In this document: one piece after another, positions 1 through 11,751 of the stretch
Layout of the letters: every line of letters begins with the position of its first letter
Numbering within the stretch: the stretch's first letter is position 1
NCBI RefSeq assembly: GCF_020497125.1
Contig: NC_059094.1
Location: forward strand, 6,241,733 to 6,305,732
Reading direction: 5' to 3'
DNA: 64,000 nt
Origin: Mauremys mutica
Lineage: Eukaryota; Chordata; Testudines; Geoemydidae
Made by a program: the position numbers and the translations under genes
The notes under the pieces: model-generated
Databases searched by the model: none
Seen by the model: only the letters and a program-made list of their open reading frames with translations
What the model was told of the DNA's origin: nothing

Positions 1-227
1 CCCTCTGTCTCCCTTTGGCACAGCAAACACTCATCGCCACTGTGTGTCACTGCAGGCACTGAAACTAATGTGGTGAGAGGGAAGAAAGTGAGATAATCAG
101 GCTTTTCAACAAAAACACTCTCCAGTCCCCCAATCCTCTGTACACTGGTTGATGCATTTCTTCCCCTTCCAGACTTCAATAAGAAGCCACAAAAAGGTCA
201 TTTCATCACCTAGACAGCTCCTGGAAG

Positions 228-418
228 CCAAGTGTGGGCTAGTGGTTAGAGCAGCAGCACTGGTACACTTGGTGACGGGGCAAACGACTTTGCTGTCTGT
301 GCATCATTTGCCCCATCTGTAAAGCAGGAAAAACAACTACCACCTCAAGGCAGTATTGTGGGGTTTCGTTTAGTCCATGTTCAGGCCCCTAATGAAGTGA
401 CCTAATTTGCAAAAGTGT
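228..418 (+). repeat. MIR-like tRNA-derived SINE (old)
   Basis: A degraded core-SINE. It has a tRNA-like head (AGTGGTTAGAGCAGCAGCAC near 241), then the typical MIR phrase reading as 'ccccatctgtaaagcagg' near 311, and a tail near 360-410. The assignment rests on the order of these pieces; the copy is too diverged to set exact ends. Confidence 0.6.
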
Positions 419-1019
419 TAATCACAAGCAACTTCCGTAGGAGTTTTTGGGTGCACAGTACTCAGATCACTTAATAAGGCACCTCAGTGTGGTGTTTGGA
501 GCCTAGCTTTAAGCACCTATTGTTTAAAATCTTCAGCTTAATCATGGGGAGTTTATCCTGTGGGGCAGCTCATACTCAAGTCCAAATCACACTCCCAGGC
601 ATCTATCCCCTGGTCCCATTCACTCCAAAAGGAGTTGGCTGAACGGGGGGCTGCCATCTCCAGCCATGTTTCTCAGCTCACCTGTTCCCTTCTGTCTGAT
701 GTATCCTTCTAGAGTGTGTTCTGTGCCAATCTATGGAGGAACTTAGTCCCATTCAGAGACCCTTCCTGCCCAAGCCAGCCCCCTACTCCACAGTGAATAG
801 GCTTGTTTATTTTGGCTACTGTCTGTTTTAAAGTTGAGGTGTCATGGTTGCTAGACTTTTCCTGCAAGATTCGTTTGTTTGTTTTTCCAGGAGGAGACAA
901 GCTCCAGGGGACCAGGGAGACAGAGCTGAAATTAAGAGCAAAAGTTGACAATGTGAGTCCTTGTTCCCAAAAAAGGCAAGGCACATATCACACTGAAGAT
1001 GGCTAAAAACATATAAACA
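419..1019. other. No gene seen; unique-looking sequence
   Basis: Only short chance ORFs (longest 91 codons, minus strand) with no recognisable domain. No repeat could be assigned. Confidence 0.5.
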
Positions 1020-1322
1020 CAGTGCTGCCAACTCTCATGATTTTACCACAAGTCTCATGATGACATTTGGTGTTTTCCTGAAAGCTCTGGCTGCTGAAAT
1101 GACGTGAATACATGAAAATCTTGGCTCGCCTTAAAAAAAAAAAAGTCTAGCCCTTATGGTGGGAAAAGCTTGAAAGCATGACCCAAGTGTGTCCTACAGG
1201 CTCAGAAACCAGAATACAAAGAAAATTTATCATTTTTTAAAATTCTATCAATATTTAAGCCAATCTCATGATTTTTTTGAGGCCTGCCTCATGATTTCTA
1301 AATGTTTAAGGTTGGTGGCAGC
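1020..1322 (+). repeat. Interspersed repeat family A, copy 1 (probable non-autonomous DNA element)
   Basis: It shares its whole length with 24961-25268: both open with CAGTG(C/T)TGCCAA, carry 'aggctcagaaaccagaat' and 'taagccaat(c/t)tcatg', and close with a ttgg(t)ggca-type end. The inverted ends (CAGTG-TGCCAA against TTGGCA-CTG in copy 2) suggest a hAT-like MITE. No matching 8-bp target duplication was found. No coding capacity. Confidence 0.7.
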
Positions 1323-1419
1323 GTAAACATTTTACTCTTTCCTGTAAGCGGTTATTGTAGTTGCCAAAGGGGTGCTGTGCTGTCCCGAATGGAGTGCGAT
1401 TGGATGTGAGGTGTCCATG

Positions 1420-1555
1420 TGCCGGGGGCTAGAACAATTTATATAGTGGGGGTGCTGAGAGCCATTGAACCAAACTGTAAACCCTGGATATCATGGAAAC
1501 CACTTCAAGCCAGGGGATGCGGCAGCACCTCCCACACCCCGAGTTCCAGCACCTA
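1420..1555. mobile_element. Short hAT-like MITE flanked by TGTCCATG direct repeats
   Basis: The ends are imperfect inverted repeats (TGCCGGGGGCTAGAAC at left; the right end reads GGTGCTGGAACTCGGGG on the minus strand). The 8-mer TGTCCATG occurs at 1412-1419 and 1556-1563, as expected for a hAT target duplication. The left end seems to lack a few terminal bases. 136 bp and non-coding. Confidence 0.6.
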
Positions 1556-1563
1556 TGTCCATG

Positions 1564-4015
1564 TGACAATCTCTATCAAAAAGTGGTACACGCTGTGGAA
1601 ATGTTTGAGAAGCCCTGGATTTGACAGACAGGTTATATAGGCTGACATCCCTTCTATTGGAAGTAAGGCTGAGTAGTAAATACTAAACAACATTTCATGT
1701 ATATACAACTGTTCATAATGGAAGGGATAGAATGACAAGGAGTTTGGACTGTGAGTTAAGAAATGGACTGACTCTCAGATGTATACAGTGAAAAACACAT
1801 TAAAAATATGCCTGCCTTTTTAGGAAGATGCTTACTGAATACAAAAGAAACTTAGAGTTACCAGCTTTCTTGCTGTTCTTCCTACCACAACTCTGTCTAC
1901 ATTGCAACCTGTCTAGTCATGTGCTGCACCTGATTTCATGCTGCTTGCATTTTTCTAGCAGGATACCATGATTAAGCAAGCTGAGTTTGTTGCTTTTTTT
2001 TTCATGCTAATTAAGGTGAAGATTTTGACCCTTACAATTAATATGCATTTTACTTTGAAAAGTGACTCTAAGTAAAAGACATGAGAGGCACCATAGTTCT
2101 ATTTTCTGGCTGACTGCAGATCAAACCTGCTCATTTCACAAGTAAAAAGTTGTTCATTTCTAACTGCCAGCATCACTAGTGGGTCTGACACCTCATTGAC
2201 ACCTGCGTAACTAAACCCAATTGCCTCCCAGGATCCTAATAAATTCATAAAAGTAATGTTCTTGTTGCCACTGCATAGAGATAGCATCTCATTCTATATT
2301 ATGTGAAGTGGCTTTAAAAGGTGCAGAAGGGAACCAGACAGCTAGACCGCATGTGCAGGGAGACAAGAGGACTGAACGGAGGGCTCCAGGTACATATGAA
2401 GAGCACTAGATTTCGATTCCAGTGACCTGCCTAAGTAATCTTCAGCATTTCTTCAAAGAAAGGTCAGATTCCTCCCAGCTTGTGTCCAGAGGATTGTTGC
2501 TCAGGGCACTGTGTGGACAACAGTCTCTGCCTCTGGGAAGGAAGGTGACAGTGTGCACCATGCTTTCATGTCTGAACATTCCAGGAATGGGATTTAAGCC
2601 ACACATTCATGACTAGAGGTCAGAAGCGTTCTCAGCATTTTCAGGCAACTGTCCCAGTTACCCCAACAATACAAGCTACCGCTTGCCACTTCCCGATCAA
2701 CTGTGTGCATTTTAAACCACCGTGAAATACTGACTGTCCAAACCCCACTATCCCAGCTGCAAGAGTGTCATGTAGAGCAAACCAAACTCCGCAGCAGGAT
2801 AGAGTGTGCACAAGTGAATGGAAGGAGTGCGGGGGTAAGGGATAGACCGGAACTGGATTGTGTAACCCAGTCTCATCGTGCTTAGGAGGACGTATCTGAG
2901 GTGATGAACTCCCAACACCAAGAAAATGGCACAACTTGTCTCCAAAGGGAGGGAAAAGGGAAAGTAGATGTGTGGCTGGTACTCCGCTCTCAAAAGGGCA
3001 GTCAAATGGGCTCCTTCGAGCCTGAAGGCTGTTGCTTAGCAGAGCCATAAGAGGCAGATAGGGAAGGTCTCCTTCTTGGAGATTCATGACTCCTTCCAGG
3101 CTGGTAAAAATGTTGCTGTGACTGTTCCTTTGCATCCTATGGAAGCTCATCCACAAATTTCCCTAGAGAATCCCAGATGATATATTTAGAAGACGCATGT
3201 GATGGTTGTCAATAGGCATCTGCAGACTTGTGGTGGAATAAATTATTTTCCTAACTAAATTAACTTTCTGGGGTCCTTTTTCTTTGGGAGTGGTACAAAA
3301 ATGGCCATGGTGAGAATGTTCATTCACAGCCATGACTACCAGGAAGTCCAGGGTGGGATGCAAATAAAACTGCTCATAACCCTGAGAAGGGACCTGGTAG
3401 CACGTATCAGTCCTTTTTTTGCAATTGGTGTGAGGCACAATCTAATTAGAGCCTCATTAATGGGCAGCACAACTCTGCATGGACCCAACAGCTGAAAAAA
3501 TGTCTATTAATTTGCAGGCACTTTCCTGGACAAGCTTGGCTTGTCCCCCGCAGAGTTGCCACTAATTTCATAAGATCCTTATAAATTTTAAAATAATCTG
3601 GTATTAGGGGTGGAGAATGTGATACCAGGCCTCATCAGGAGAGGATGACACAATAGTTAGAGGGGGTGATCGTTCCTTCTGTTGAGATGGATCCTCAGGT
3701 GGGCTTGCAGAACAGGCTGAGGAAGAGGTAATCTGTGCCTGACATGGCCAAGTGAATCTCTGTGTGAGGTACTTGGCGCTCCCAGGGTATCCAATACGGC
3801 CACTGAGGGTATGGCAGAGAAGGCTAGTTGGCCAGCTCCAAGGACACTCCTTGCAGTATGAGTGTTTTCTCTGAGATCAAGATCTCAAATGTCTCTCAGA
3901 AATGTCAAGAGAGTAACAAGATCCTCTCGATGTACTAGAGATGGGCTCCTACTGTTTTCTGACTCAGACCTACAATCATCTGATGGCAATGGTGGAACTG
4001 TGTAATGGTATGTAT
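1564..4015. other. No assignable gene or repeat
   Basis: AT-rich, unique-looking sequence. The longest ORF is 171 codons on the minus strand (2641-3156); it matches no family I recognise and has no visible splice or motif support, so I do not call it a gene. The other ORFs are under 95 codons. Confidence 0.45.
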
Positions 4016-5440
4016 GTGGCACTCGTTTAACCCGTGAGGTTGGTACTAATGTTGGTATTTAAGCTGGTATCAAAGCTGTATGGATGGGTGCTAAAGTACA
4101 TCCAATGAGCCAGTGGTCAGTACCAGTGCAGATGTGATTGACTGTGCCAGACAAAACTGAACAGCCATCAGTACCAAAACAAGATGGTGCATCAGTGCCA
4201 AACCTGTAGATGGAGTTATTGTCAGTACCAAAGTTGGTACCAGTGCCAGTTGGGATGATGAAGCAGTAATAGATGAAGATGTTGACACCAGCATTAAAGA
4301 TGGTACCGATAAAGTCAAAATTACAGTTGAAATGTTCAGTTGAATAAGAGGGAAGAGGGGTACCGAGACGCATAACCAACCACTTGCTGCTTCATAAACC
4401 TCAGGTGTAGCCAGTGCCAACAACCCTGGAGCTATGGAAACAGTTGCTGGGTCAGAAAGCTCTGATGGTGCATGACTCAGCAGAAGCCTACCAGCTGGTG
4501 GCAGAGTCAACAGTACCGAAAGCTAATCCGGTACCAGGGAATGTCTAGTTGAAGCTGATGCTCTAACGTTGGTGCTGGAAGCCTCTTGTTTGATTCTTTC
4601 AAAGTCTGTCAGTACCCAGAGTCTTTTTTTAGCCCTGATGAGATCTTTCTCGGTTTGGGGAGGCCTTCAGGTCTTGAGTTCCTGTGAGAAGAGCCCGGAG
4701 AAAGGAAGCACTTTCTCTTCTCCCACTGAGAGGAACCCAGTCTGCCCTGGTTTTGGAAGTTTTAGCTCAGAGATGGGGCACTTTTAGAGGTGATAGGATA
4801 AGGTCATACTGTATCTGACAGTCCCAGATCTGATAATGGTCTCATCGCCTGCTCCATTAAGTGCTAGCTCAAGCAACGCTCCTTTGATTTTGGGGTCCTC
4901 TTTCCCTAATCTGACCTTCTCCCACACACAACAAGCAATGGGTGTGACCATTGGTAACGGGTACCTGCCCTGCAAGAGGGGCAATGTTTAAACCCAGGAG
5001 AATCCAGAATACAGCCAATGTTCTCCCTCTCTGGCAAAGGGAGCTGACTCCACAGGGAACAAAAGAGGATTAAATTTTAAAAGGGAATAAAACATTATAC
5101 AAAGCTAAACACAGCAGTACTACCTAACTAACTATACATTGACAGGAAGAAAGGTCTCAAAAAGAGAAAAAAGGGTACTGTGACAGAGCCTGGGGACCTC
5201 CAGCTTACAGCCATGGGCCATGAGAGAGAGCGGAAGGGGAGTTGTGACAGCTCTGCCCTTTATGCCCTCACGTGAAGGGACGCATGAGGAGATGCAGAGC
5301 ACATACTCCACCCCATCGGGTACTGCTACACAGACCTCTCCAGCTCGAATGCACTGGGCACACACACGTCTAACTGGAACAGACACTTGAGGAAGAATCT
5401 GAAGCACTTGAGGAAGAATCTGAAATGGCCATCTGGTACC
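4016..5440 (-). mobile_element. Decayed DIRS-like retrotransposon 5' end (terminal repeat plus gag-like leader)
   Basis: Read on the minus strand, 5150-5440 resembles the terminal repeat of the younger DIRS copy at 35590-35855: a 'gattcttcctcaagtg' start, a 'tctgttccagttagacgtg' block, then a GC-rich segment and an 'actaactat' stretch (near 5123 here, near 35588 there). Downstream (4016-4570) is a low-complexity leader full of GTAC motifs, translating on minus as repeated GTD/GTG units (4059-4379). No frame is open for long. The assignment is by similarity to the second copy and recalled DIRS gag composition; the 3' limit near 4016 is uncertain. Confidence 0.5.
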
Positions 5441-5774
5441 TCCTGATGGATGAACCTCAAAAGGTTCACAGGTCAGTTCCGAGTTGGGTCACCAGTTGAT
5501 ATTCAGGCCAGTTTTTTCATGTCAATCCACTTTGCCCATCTCTTCCTTACAACCTAGCATCTCCTTTCAGTGACCAGGCAAACACCAGTTGCTGACCATC
5601 GGTTAACTCAATAAGCCACATATTAGAGGTCTGATTTGCCAGCTTCAGAGAGAGCTAATATACCAGCTGAACAACCACCAACAGTCCTGTCCATAAGTCT
5701 CAGGTTTCGGTAATAAATAACAATACTTTGAACTTTAGCACCTGTCCTCTGAGTATCACGAAATGATGTACTGA

Positions 5775-5880
5775 CATAACTTAATTAAGCCTCGTGCAGT
5801 CCTTGTGAGGTAGTTGTGGACAGAACCCAAGACTTCTGATTTCCAGTCACCACACTCTAACCACTAGACCAAACTTCTCA
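5775..5880 (-). repeat. MIR-like SINE fragment
   Basis: On the minus strand it contains the tRNA-like head 'tctagtggttagagtgtgg' (near 5852-5870) followed by 'gactggaaatcagaag', a standard MIR order. The 3' half is lost. Confidence 0.55.
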
Positions 5881-6764
5881 GTGTAAATCAGCCTATTGTT
5901 TAACACTTGCTTCTGACCTTTGTTTTAGCTAAGATGTTTATTGTGCCATAGTTCGGTGGGAGCACCAGGGTGAGAGGGGTCTGCTTGTTTAAAATGAATT
6001 TATTTCTTGAAGTTGGGCTTCTGATACCCAACAGGATTCAACTTCATTCCTGACCCAAATTCTGTCAGAAAAGATCTATAAAAGTAGCTAAGCAGAAGGG
6101 CTTTTTCCCCCACCCCTTCTCCTTGAGACCAGAGAACTCTAATTCTTCTACATGTATAGGATTGCCTGTTATCCTGCTACAAGAATCTGTATTAAAACCA
6201 GCCACAGACAATAACCTCATACCATTCAGTACAGGAAGCATCATGATCTGCAGTGCATTACAGGTCTAAAAAAAACCCGCCTAATGTTAGAAGAGTCTCA
6301 AGCTGTTAAGCTACTACTTATTTATGGTAATTCACCATAAAATCTCTCCCTTGGCACAGCTAGGGAGTTGTTTTCACTTTCTAATAATGAGCATGTGACA
6401 CAGACATTTAATGAGTTACCAGAATAACTGAACCAAAAGCAAAAACCAAGAGGTTTTAGTTCCCAGGGGTAAATAATCATAATTAAAATAGTGACTGGAC
6501 AGAAGAATAAAATAAAGGCTGGAGGTGATTATAAAATCATTTAGACGGAATAGGCACGTACTCCTTTCATTTCCCAAAAGGATTCTTAAGTGTGACAAAA
6601 GGCAGCTGGCCTGGCAATAGGTACCTGGAAGTAGAGTGCTTCCTCTACTGTCCACATCACTGAGAACATGGGTCCCTCCACTTAACGACTTACTGAACTG
6701 CTGGCAACTCTGGGCACATCTGTAGCCACTTTCCTCTGAGCATTTCAAAGCACGTTACAAATGT
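5881..6764. other. No gene seen
   Basis: Unique-looking sequence with short chance ORFs only (longest 110 codons on minus, 6416-6748, no recognisable domain). Confidence 0.5.
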
Positions 6765-6955
6765 TAATGAAGCCGCGCTGAGTTATGTAGACAGGTGACA
6801 TCATCCTCACTTCAGAAACGTGTAAATGGAGACACAGAGAGCAAGATTTGCCCAATGACACATTTCACGTCAGTGGAAGAGGCAGGAATAAAATCCACAA
6901 ATTCTGACTACCAGTCCCTGCTCTCACCATTACACCGCTTCGATCCTGGTTTTGG
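6765..6955 (-). repeat. MIR-like SINE fragment
   Basis: Minus-strand reading gives a 'gtgtaatggtgagagcaggg' head near 6928-6950, then 'actggtagtcagaatt' and a degraded core. Diverged and old. Confidence 0.45.
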
Positions 6956-6997
6956 TTCCTACATACCATTTATCCCAGACAGCCTTATCGCTCACTA

Positions 6998-7227
6998 GAG
7001 GCAGTCCTCAGACTTACAACACAATTGGCTCCTGAAAATTGTGTCTTAAGTCGAAACATTGTAACTTGATCTTTCCATAAGAGCAATGTTGGATCAAGCA
7101 TCGTAAAGTCAAAACTGACATTGGAAAGTCTAAACCAATGTCAGAAAGTTGAAACAGGATGTCAATTTATAAATGTCGTAAGTGCCGTTCGCCATAACTC
7201 AAACATCATAAAGTCAAGGACTGCCTG
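6998..7227. mobile_element. Tc1/mariner (Tigger-like) MITE, 230 bp, TA duplication
   Basis: The ends are inverted: GAGGCAGTCC at 6998 and GGACTGCCTG ending at 7227. A TA dinucleotide lies directly outside both ends (6996-6997, 7228-7229), as Tc1/mariner insertion produces. The interior is non-coding. A C-to-G change at the first base of the left end is the only difference in the outer 10 bp. Confidence 0.75.
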
Positions 7228-7336
7228 TAGTGTATTGCACACATTTGGAGATGTGTCATGGGCATAATTTTAAACTTTGTAAAAGTGCCTAGCATTTGAA
7301 TCAAAATAGATGTATCATTGGACCCGTATTCTGAAG

Positions 7337-7338
<2 letters not shown>

Positions 7339-7381
<43 letters not shown>
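7339..7381. repeat. (CA)n microsatellite
   Basis: An uninterrupted CA dinucleotide run of about 21 units. Confidence 0.95.
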
Positions 7382-7382
<1 letters not shown>

Positions 7383-9280
7383 ATTTACCTTTCTGTCTTT
7401 CTTCTAAGATTGTTAATAGGTAGCCATTTGTCTCAGGGTCACCCATGGCATTGTAACCCATATGTCTGGCTTTGTGGCATGGTCATGGTAATATTGTACA
7501 TAGAGCTAACATGAGCCAGACAATAAAAACCTCAAGGCAGAAACTTAATTCATAAACTTAGTTCAGAGAAAGATATCTGGCCACTAACAAAAACTATTTC
7601 AGAACTATACAGTGCCAAGCTCTGCTGCCTGTTTCGCTGGGATAAATGGGAGCAATCTAACTAACTTGAAAGGAGTTACTCTGAGGATTTGGCCCCTGGC
7701 ATCTAGCTTAACCTTGCCAGAGTTGTGAAATACTCAGAAGTGAACATACTGGACACAGGCATATGTTGGTAGCATGCAAGGAGATGCCTCAGACCCATAG
7801 GTCTGGACATTTGATACCTGATTCTCCACTCGCTTGTATCTTGTGTCATCATTTACATCCATCCAGAGTGAGTGCACCGTGCTACCAGGTCCAAGTACCA
7901 GTAGTTCAGAAGACTGGGGGTGACTGTGTGCTGTGCTGCCTGCACACACAGGTAAAGCTCAGAGGGAGCTGGGCCAAAGGCAACTTTAGGTCCCCTTGGC
8001 ATCCCTGGGATTGGCCTTGTTGGGGGATGGTGCAGCCCAAACATAGCTGAAGCAGCCTAGGTCGCTACTCTAAGTTACAGCATCCCTGCTTGGGCTGCCT
8101 CTGAGTAACTGCAACTTGGAGCTGCTCAGAGCAGTCGTAGCAGAGTGCGCTTTTGTCCTGCTCCCGACACACCTCTGCCCCAACCCCTCTACCAGGGCAT
8201 GCAAGGGGCCCTGTGTACACAGCTCTTTAATGCAGTGCCTGTGCCGGGGGAACTCTCCTCTGGCTGGCAAAGGGGCTTTTATGTCCCCTGTGTGCTGCCA
8301 CTAAAGAGCCCAGGAGGACGGCACACTGTTCTCAAGGCCCCACGTATGCTGTGGCTATTGAATCTGCTGTGTAACCCACCCCTTGCCACTGAAGTAAGTC
8401 TGCTTTGTTGCAGAGCACACACAGACCTGACGGGATTCTTATGTATAATACACTAAAACAGTAAAACATTACAGGCTTGGTTCAGTCGGCTGTACCACTG
8501 TGTGAAGTAACTGTCCCTTGCTCGCTGAATGAGGGTATCTACCTACATGAGTTTTGCCCTTCTTCTCCACTCCAGCATTCAGAGCTGCACCAACGCAGGC
8601 CCATTTTTCTCTGCAAAAAGAGAAAGAGGGTTTTTCTGTACATGCTCCTCTCCTGCGGCCCTGGGAGGGTGGGCAGATGGATCAGGTGAGCACTGCTTTC
8701 TTATTGTGTGGCGCAGTTTTGCGCAATTATTTAGAGAGTATTTTATAGCTATTGAGATATTACCAGGGGCGGGCTGCCAGGTTCAAGTGAAAATTGATAA
8801 AACTCCTCAAAAGCAATTAGGGGAGAATAAGGGTTTTAATCAGATACAGAAAAAAGAGTTTTTTACAGTTTGGGGAGTGCTGAAAACAGCTTGTGGTAGA
8901 GGATGATGCACCTGAATGATCCCACCCTGCAAGTCACTAGGAGCTCACTGCTCAGAACAGCTTTGCACTGGCTGGCAGCCTCTGAAGCGTGTGAGCTTTC
9001 CACTCTGGGTCAACAGACTTGGCTTAACCGGGCTCCTGCTCGCGCTCCACAAGGAGCTGCACTACCACAGCACGTTGAGATGGTGCCGAGCTGCAGCTTC
9101 AAACCAGCCTCTGCACAGATACTTTTAGAGCTCTAATGCAAGCCCTGCTAGCCCGTCGGTCCCGCTGGGCGCACGCTCACAGGAGAGTAGGGCCAGCGGG
9201 CCTCGTCCCTAAGACAGGGTGGGTGAGGAAACACAGAGTTCTTAAGCTCAAAAGCCTGGCTCCTTCTATTTTATAGGACA
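7382..9280. other. No gene seen
   Basis: Several overlapping open frames of 60-125 codons occur on both strands between 7.7 and 9.1 kb, including 8529-8906 plus. None resembles a known protein and there is no consistent exon signal, so I treat them as chance ORFs. Confidence 0.4.
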
Positions 9281-9284
9281 GGAA

Positions 9285-9362
9285 TTGAGCCTATAAAAAG
9301 ATATTACCTCACCCACCTTGTCTCTCTCATATCCAGGGATCAACACAGTTACAACAGTGAAA
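9285..9362 (+). repeat. Penelope-type 3'-end repeat, second subfamily (copy 1)
   Basis: Shares 'aaaagatatta(c/t)ctca(c/t)cca' and 'tgtctctct' with 17287-17392 (plus) and, in inverted orientation, with 29710-29815. The layout parallels the Penelope 3' ends elsewhere in the window. Family assignment is inference; the sharing between copies is directly visible. Confidence 0.55.
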
Positions 9363-9893
9363 ACATCTTTTTAAACACCCCTCGTAAAAAAAAGTACCAA
9401 ACAAGAGCCAGAACATGCCAAAAACAAACCTAAAATAAACCCACAAACCAGATACCTTAGACGTACCCTCCCCCAGTAAACAAGCACTGACCTGTCCCTG
9501 CTGGTGTGGCTTTGTGCTCCAGCAGCAGCCCTTAGCAGTTGGGAGGTGACCATCATTCTAGGACTTCACATCAGAGCAGGAGCCAGCCATTCCCGAGGGG
9601 CTGAATGCCAAGGGAAGGAAAAAAGCATGGTTCAGACTAACAGTGCATCTGGCTTCCCTCAGTGCGGCAAATGGGGGAATTCAGCACCAACTAACCCTGC
9701 GACGGAATGTTGCGAGGGTGCTGCTGCCTTAACGTAAAGGGGGTTAACTGGACTTTGTGTCGGGTTTACATTTTAAATCTGTGCGTTCAAAGTTAAAGGC
9801 ACAAACCTGCAAATACTTACTCCTAAGTGCTGTGCTTGGCCCTATCGAGTTCAGTGGGATTGCGCTTAGAATTGAGCCCTGCATGCCCTTCAT

Positions 9894-10143
9894 CTGTGCT
9901 TAATTTGTGCCAGAACTTGCCAGGGCTGGGCCCCGGCACCTCTGGGCTTGGCAGTTCATAGCCCCGGCACCTCTGGGCTTGGCAGTTCATAGCCCCGGCA
10001 CCTCTGGGCTTGGCAGTTCATAGCCCCGGCACCTCTGGGCTTGGCAGTTCATAGCCCCGGCACCTCTGGATTTGCTGCATCAGTTATGAATGAAAAATAA
10101 TTGCTTGAGTCCCGGCACCTCTTTCATTACAAATTAAGCACCG
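9894..10143. mobile_element. hAT MITE with perfect 8-bp target duplication CCCTTCAT
   Basis: The terminal inverted repeats are GTGCTTAATTTGT (9896-9908) and ACAAATTAAGCAC (10129-10141), a perfect 13-bp match. CCCTTCAT occurs directly outside both ends (9886-9893 and 10144-10151). The interior carries a tandem array of a 31-bp unit. Non-coding, 250 bp. Confidence 0.9.
9931..10072 (+). repeat. 31-bp tandem repeat inside the hAT MITE
   Basis: Units start at 9931, 9962, 9993, 10024 and 10055 (the last is partial). Each begins CCCCGGCACCTCTGGGCTTG and the first four are identical, which suggests recent expansion or homogenisation. Confidence 0.95.
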
Positions 10144-10503
10144 CCCTTCATTGAGAGATTGCATGATTGGGTCTTTAATTTGCATCCTTCTGCCACACTG
10201 TGTGTGATTTGCCATGAGTACAATACACAGAGAGTGCTCACGTTCAATCCATGCAGCCCAGGAGAGACAACATGCAATGCTCTGCAAATTCAGTACAAAG
10301 ACACTGGATTTTTTCTGGTTGCACATCTAATTTTTCAGTTTTAAAATGTATTTTTAAAGCCATTTCATAGTTTTACAAATGGGAAAAAATAAGAGCTGAA
10401 AAAGTTTTGGGTTTTTTAAATTAAAAACGGCAAGAAGATTTTATTGGGTTTAAAAAAATGAAAATCACATTTTGGCTGAAGGCCAAAGGCTGAACTCCTA
10501 ATG

Positions 10504-11476
10504 CAGGAGTCTCAAACTCAAATGATCACAAGGGCCACATGAGGTCTAGTGCCTTGGCCTGAGGGCTGCATCACTGACACCCCCGCCCTCACTGCCTCAG
10601 GCCCCGCCCCACTCCACCCCTTCCATGAGGCCCCGGCCCTACCCCACCTCTTCCCACCCCTTCCCTGCCCCTTTCTACCAAAGTCCCCACCCCAACGCTG
10701 CCCCTTCCCTGTCACCAGCGGGTGCAGGAGGGGTGCAGGGTGTGGCAGGGGCTATGGGCAGGGAGTTAAGGTGCAGGAGGGGTGTGGGGTGCGGCAGGGG
10801 GCTCAGGGCAGAGAATTGGGGTGCAGGAGGGGTGCAGGGTACAGCAGGGGGCTCAGGGCAGGGAGTTGAGGTGCAGGAGGGGTGTGGGGTGCGGCAGGGG
10901 GCTCAGGGCAGGGAGTTGAGGTGCAGGAGGGGTGTGGGGTGCGGCAGGGGGCTCAGGGCAGGGAGTTGAGGTGCAGGAGGGTGTGGGGTGCGGCAGGGGG
11001 CTCAGGGCAGGGAGTTGAGGTGCAGGAGGGTGTGGGGTACAGCAGGGGGCTCAGTGCAGGGAGTTGGGTGCAGGAGGGGTGTGGGGTGCGGCAGGGAGCT
11101 CAGGGCAGGGAGTTGAGGTGCAGGAGGGGTGTGGGGTGCGGCAGGGGGCTCAGGGCAGAGGATAGGGGTGCAGGAGGGGTGTGGGGTGCGGCAGGGGGCT
11201 CAGGGCAGGGAGTTGGGTGCAGGAGGGGTGTGGGGTGCGGCAGGGGGCTCAGTGCAGGGAGTTGGGTGCAGGAGGGGTGTGGGGTGTGGCAGGGGGCTCA
11301 GGGCAGAGGATTGGGGTGCAGGAGGGGTGTGGGGTACGGCAAGGGGCTCAGGGCAGAGGATTGGGGTGCAGGAGGGGTGTGGGGTGCGGCAGGGGGCTCA
11401 GTGCAGGGAGTTGGGTGCAGGAGGGGTGTGGGGTGCGGCAGGGGGCTCAGTGCAGGGAGTTGGGTGCAGGAGGGGA
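10504..11476 (+). mobile_element. hAT-like element, left end plus expanded internal minisatellite
   Basis: It starts with CAGGAGTCTCAAACTCAAAT at 10504, a sequence I associate with a hAT terminus (starts CAG). A C-rich block follows, then the 50-bp minisatellite. No inverted copy of the left end and no 8-bp duplication were found to the right, so the element is truncated or its right end has diverged. Confidence 0.5.
10722..11475 (+). repeat. G-rich ~50-bp minisatellite, about 15 copies
   Basis: Tandem units of 48-50 bp. Each has GTGCAGGAGGGGTGTGGGGT, then GCGGCAGGGGGCTCA and GGGCAGGGAGTTG. Units differ by single-base indels and GGGCAG/GTGCAG variants. The array keeps long open frames in several frames (up to 233 codons at 10882-11583), a by-product of stop-free repeats rather than a gene. 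The plus strand is strongly G-rich with many G-runs, so it could form G-quadruplexes. Confidence 0.95.
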
Positions 11477-11618
11477 TAAACATGAGCTGGGGTGGGTGGG
11501 TGATGAGATGGTGTATGAGTGTGCTGGGTGAGGGTGCTGGGTGTGATAGGAGAGGAGATGTAAAAACTATTCAGTACAAGTAAAATTCCCACAATAATTA
11601 GGATCAGCTCTGAAAAAA

Positions 11619-11750
11619 GTATCAGAGGGGGAGCCGTGTTAGTCTGGATCTGTAAAAGCAGCAAAGAGTCTTGTGGCACCTTATAGACTAACAGACGTTT
11701 TGGAGCATGAGCTTTCGTGGGTGAATACCCACTTCGTCGGATGCATGGGA
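11619..11750 (-). mobile_element. Penelope-like element 3' end, left arm of inverted pair
   Basis: On the minus strand this reads as a Penelope 3' tail, sharing 'acgaaagctcatg' and 'ggtgccacaagactct'-type blocks with the copy that follows the GIY-YIG domain at 63480-63570. It is directly inverted relative to 11752-11837. Confidence 0.75.
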
Positions 11751-11751
11751 T

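Noticed and set aside
10722..11475. CRISPR-like array
   Set aside because: The units are contiguous tandem repeats with no unique spacers, and this is vertebrate DNA.
10549..11583. Long plus-strand ORFs (up to 233 codons) in several frames
   Set aside because: They are products of a stop-free G-rich minisatellite; all frames are open and the proteins are simple repeats.
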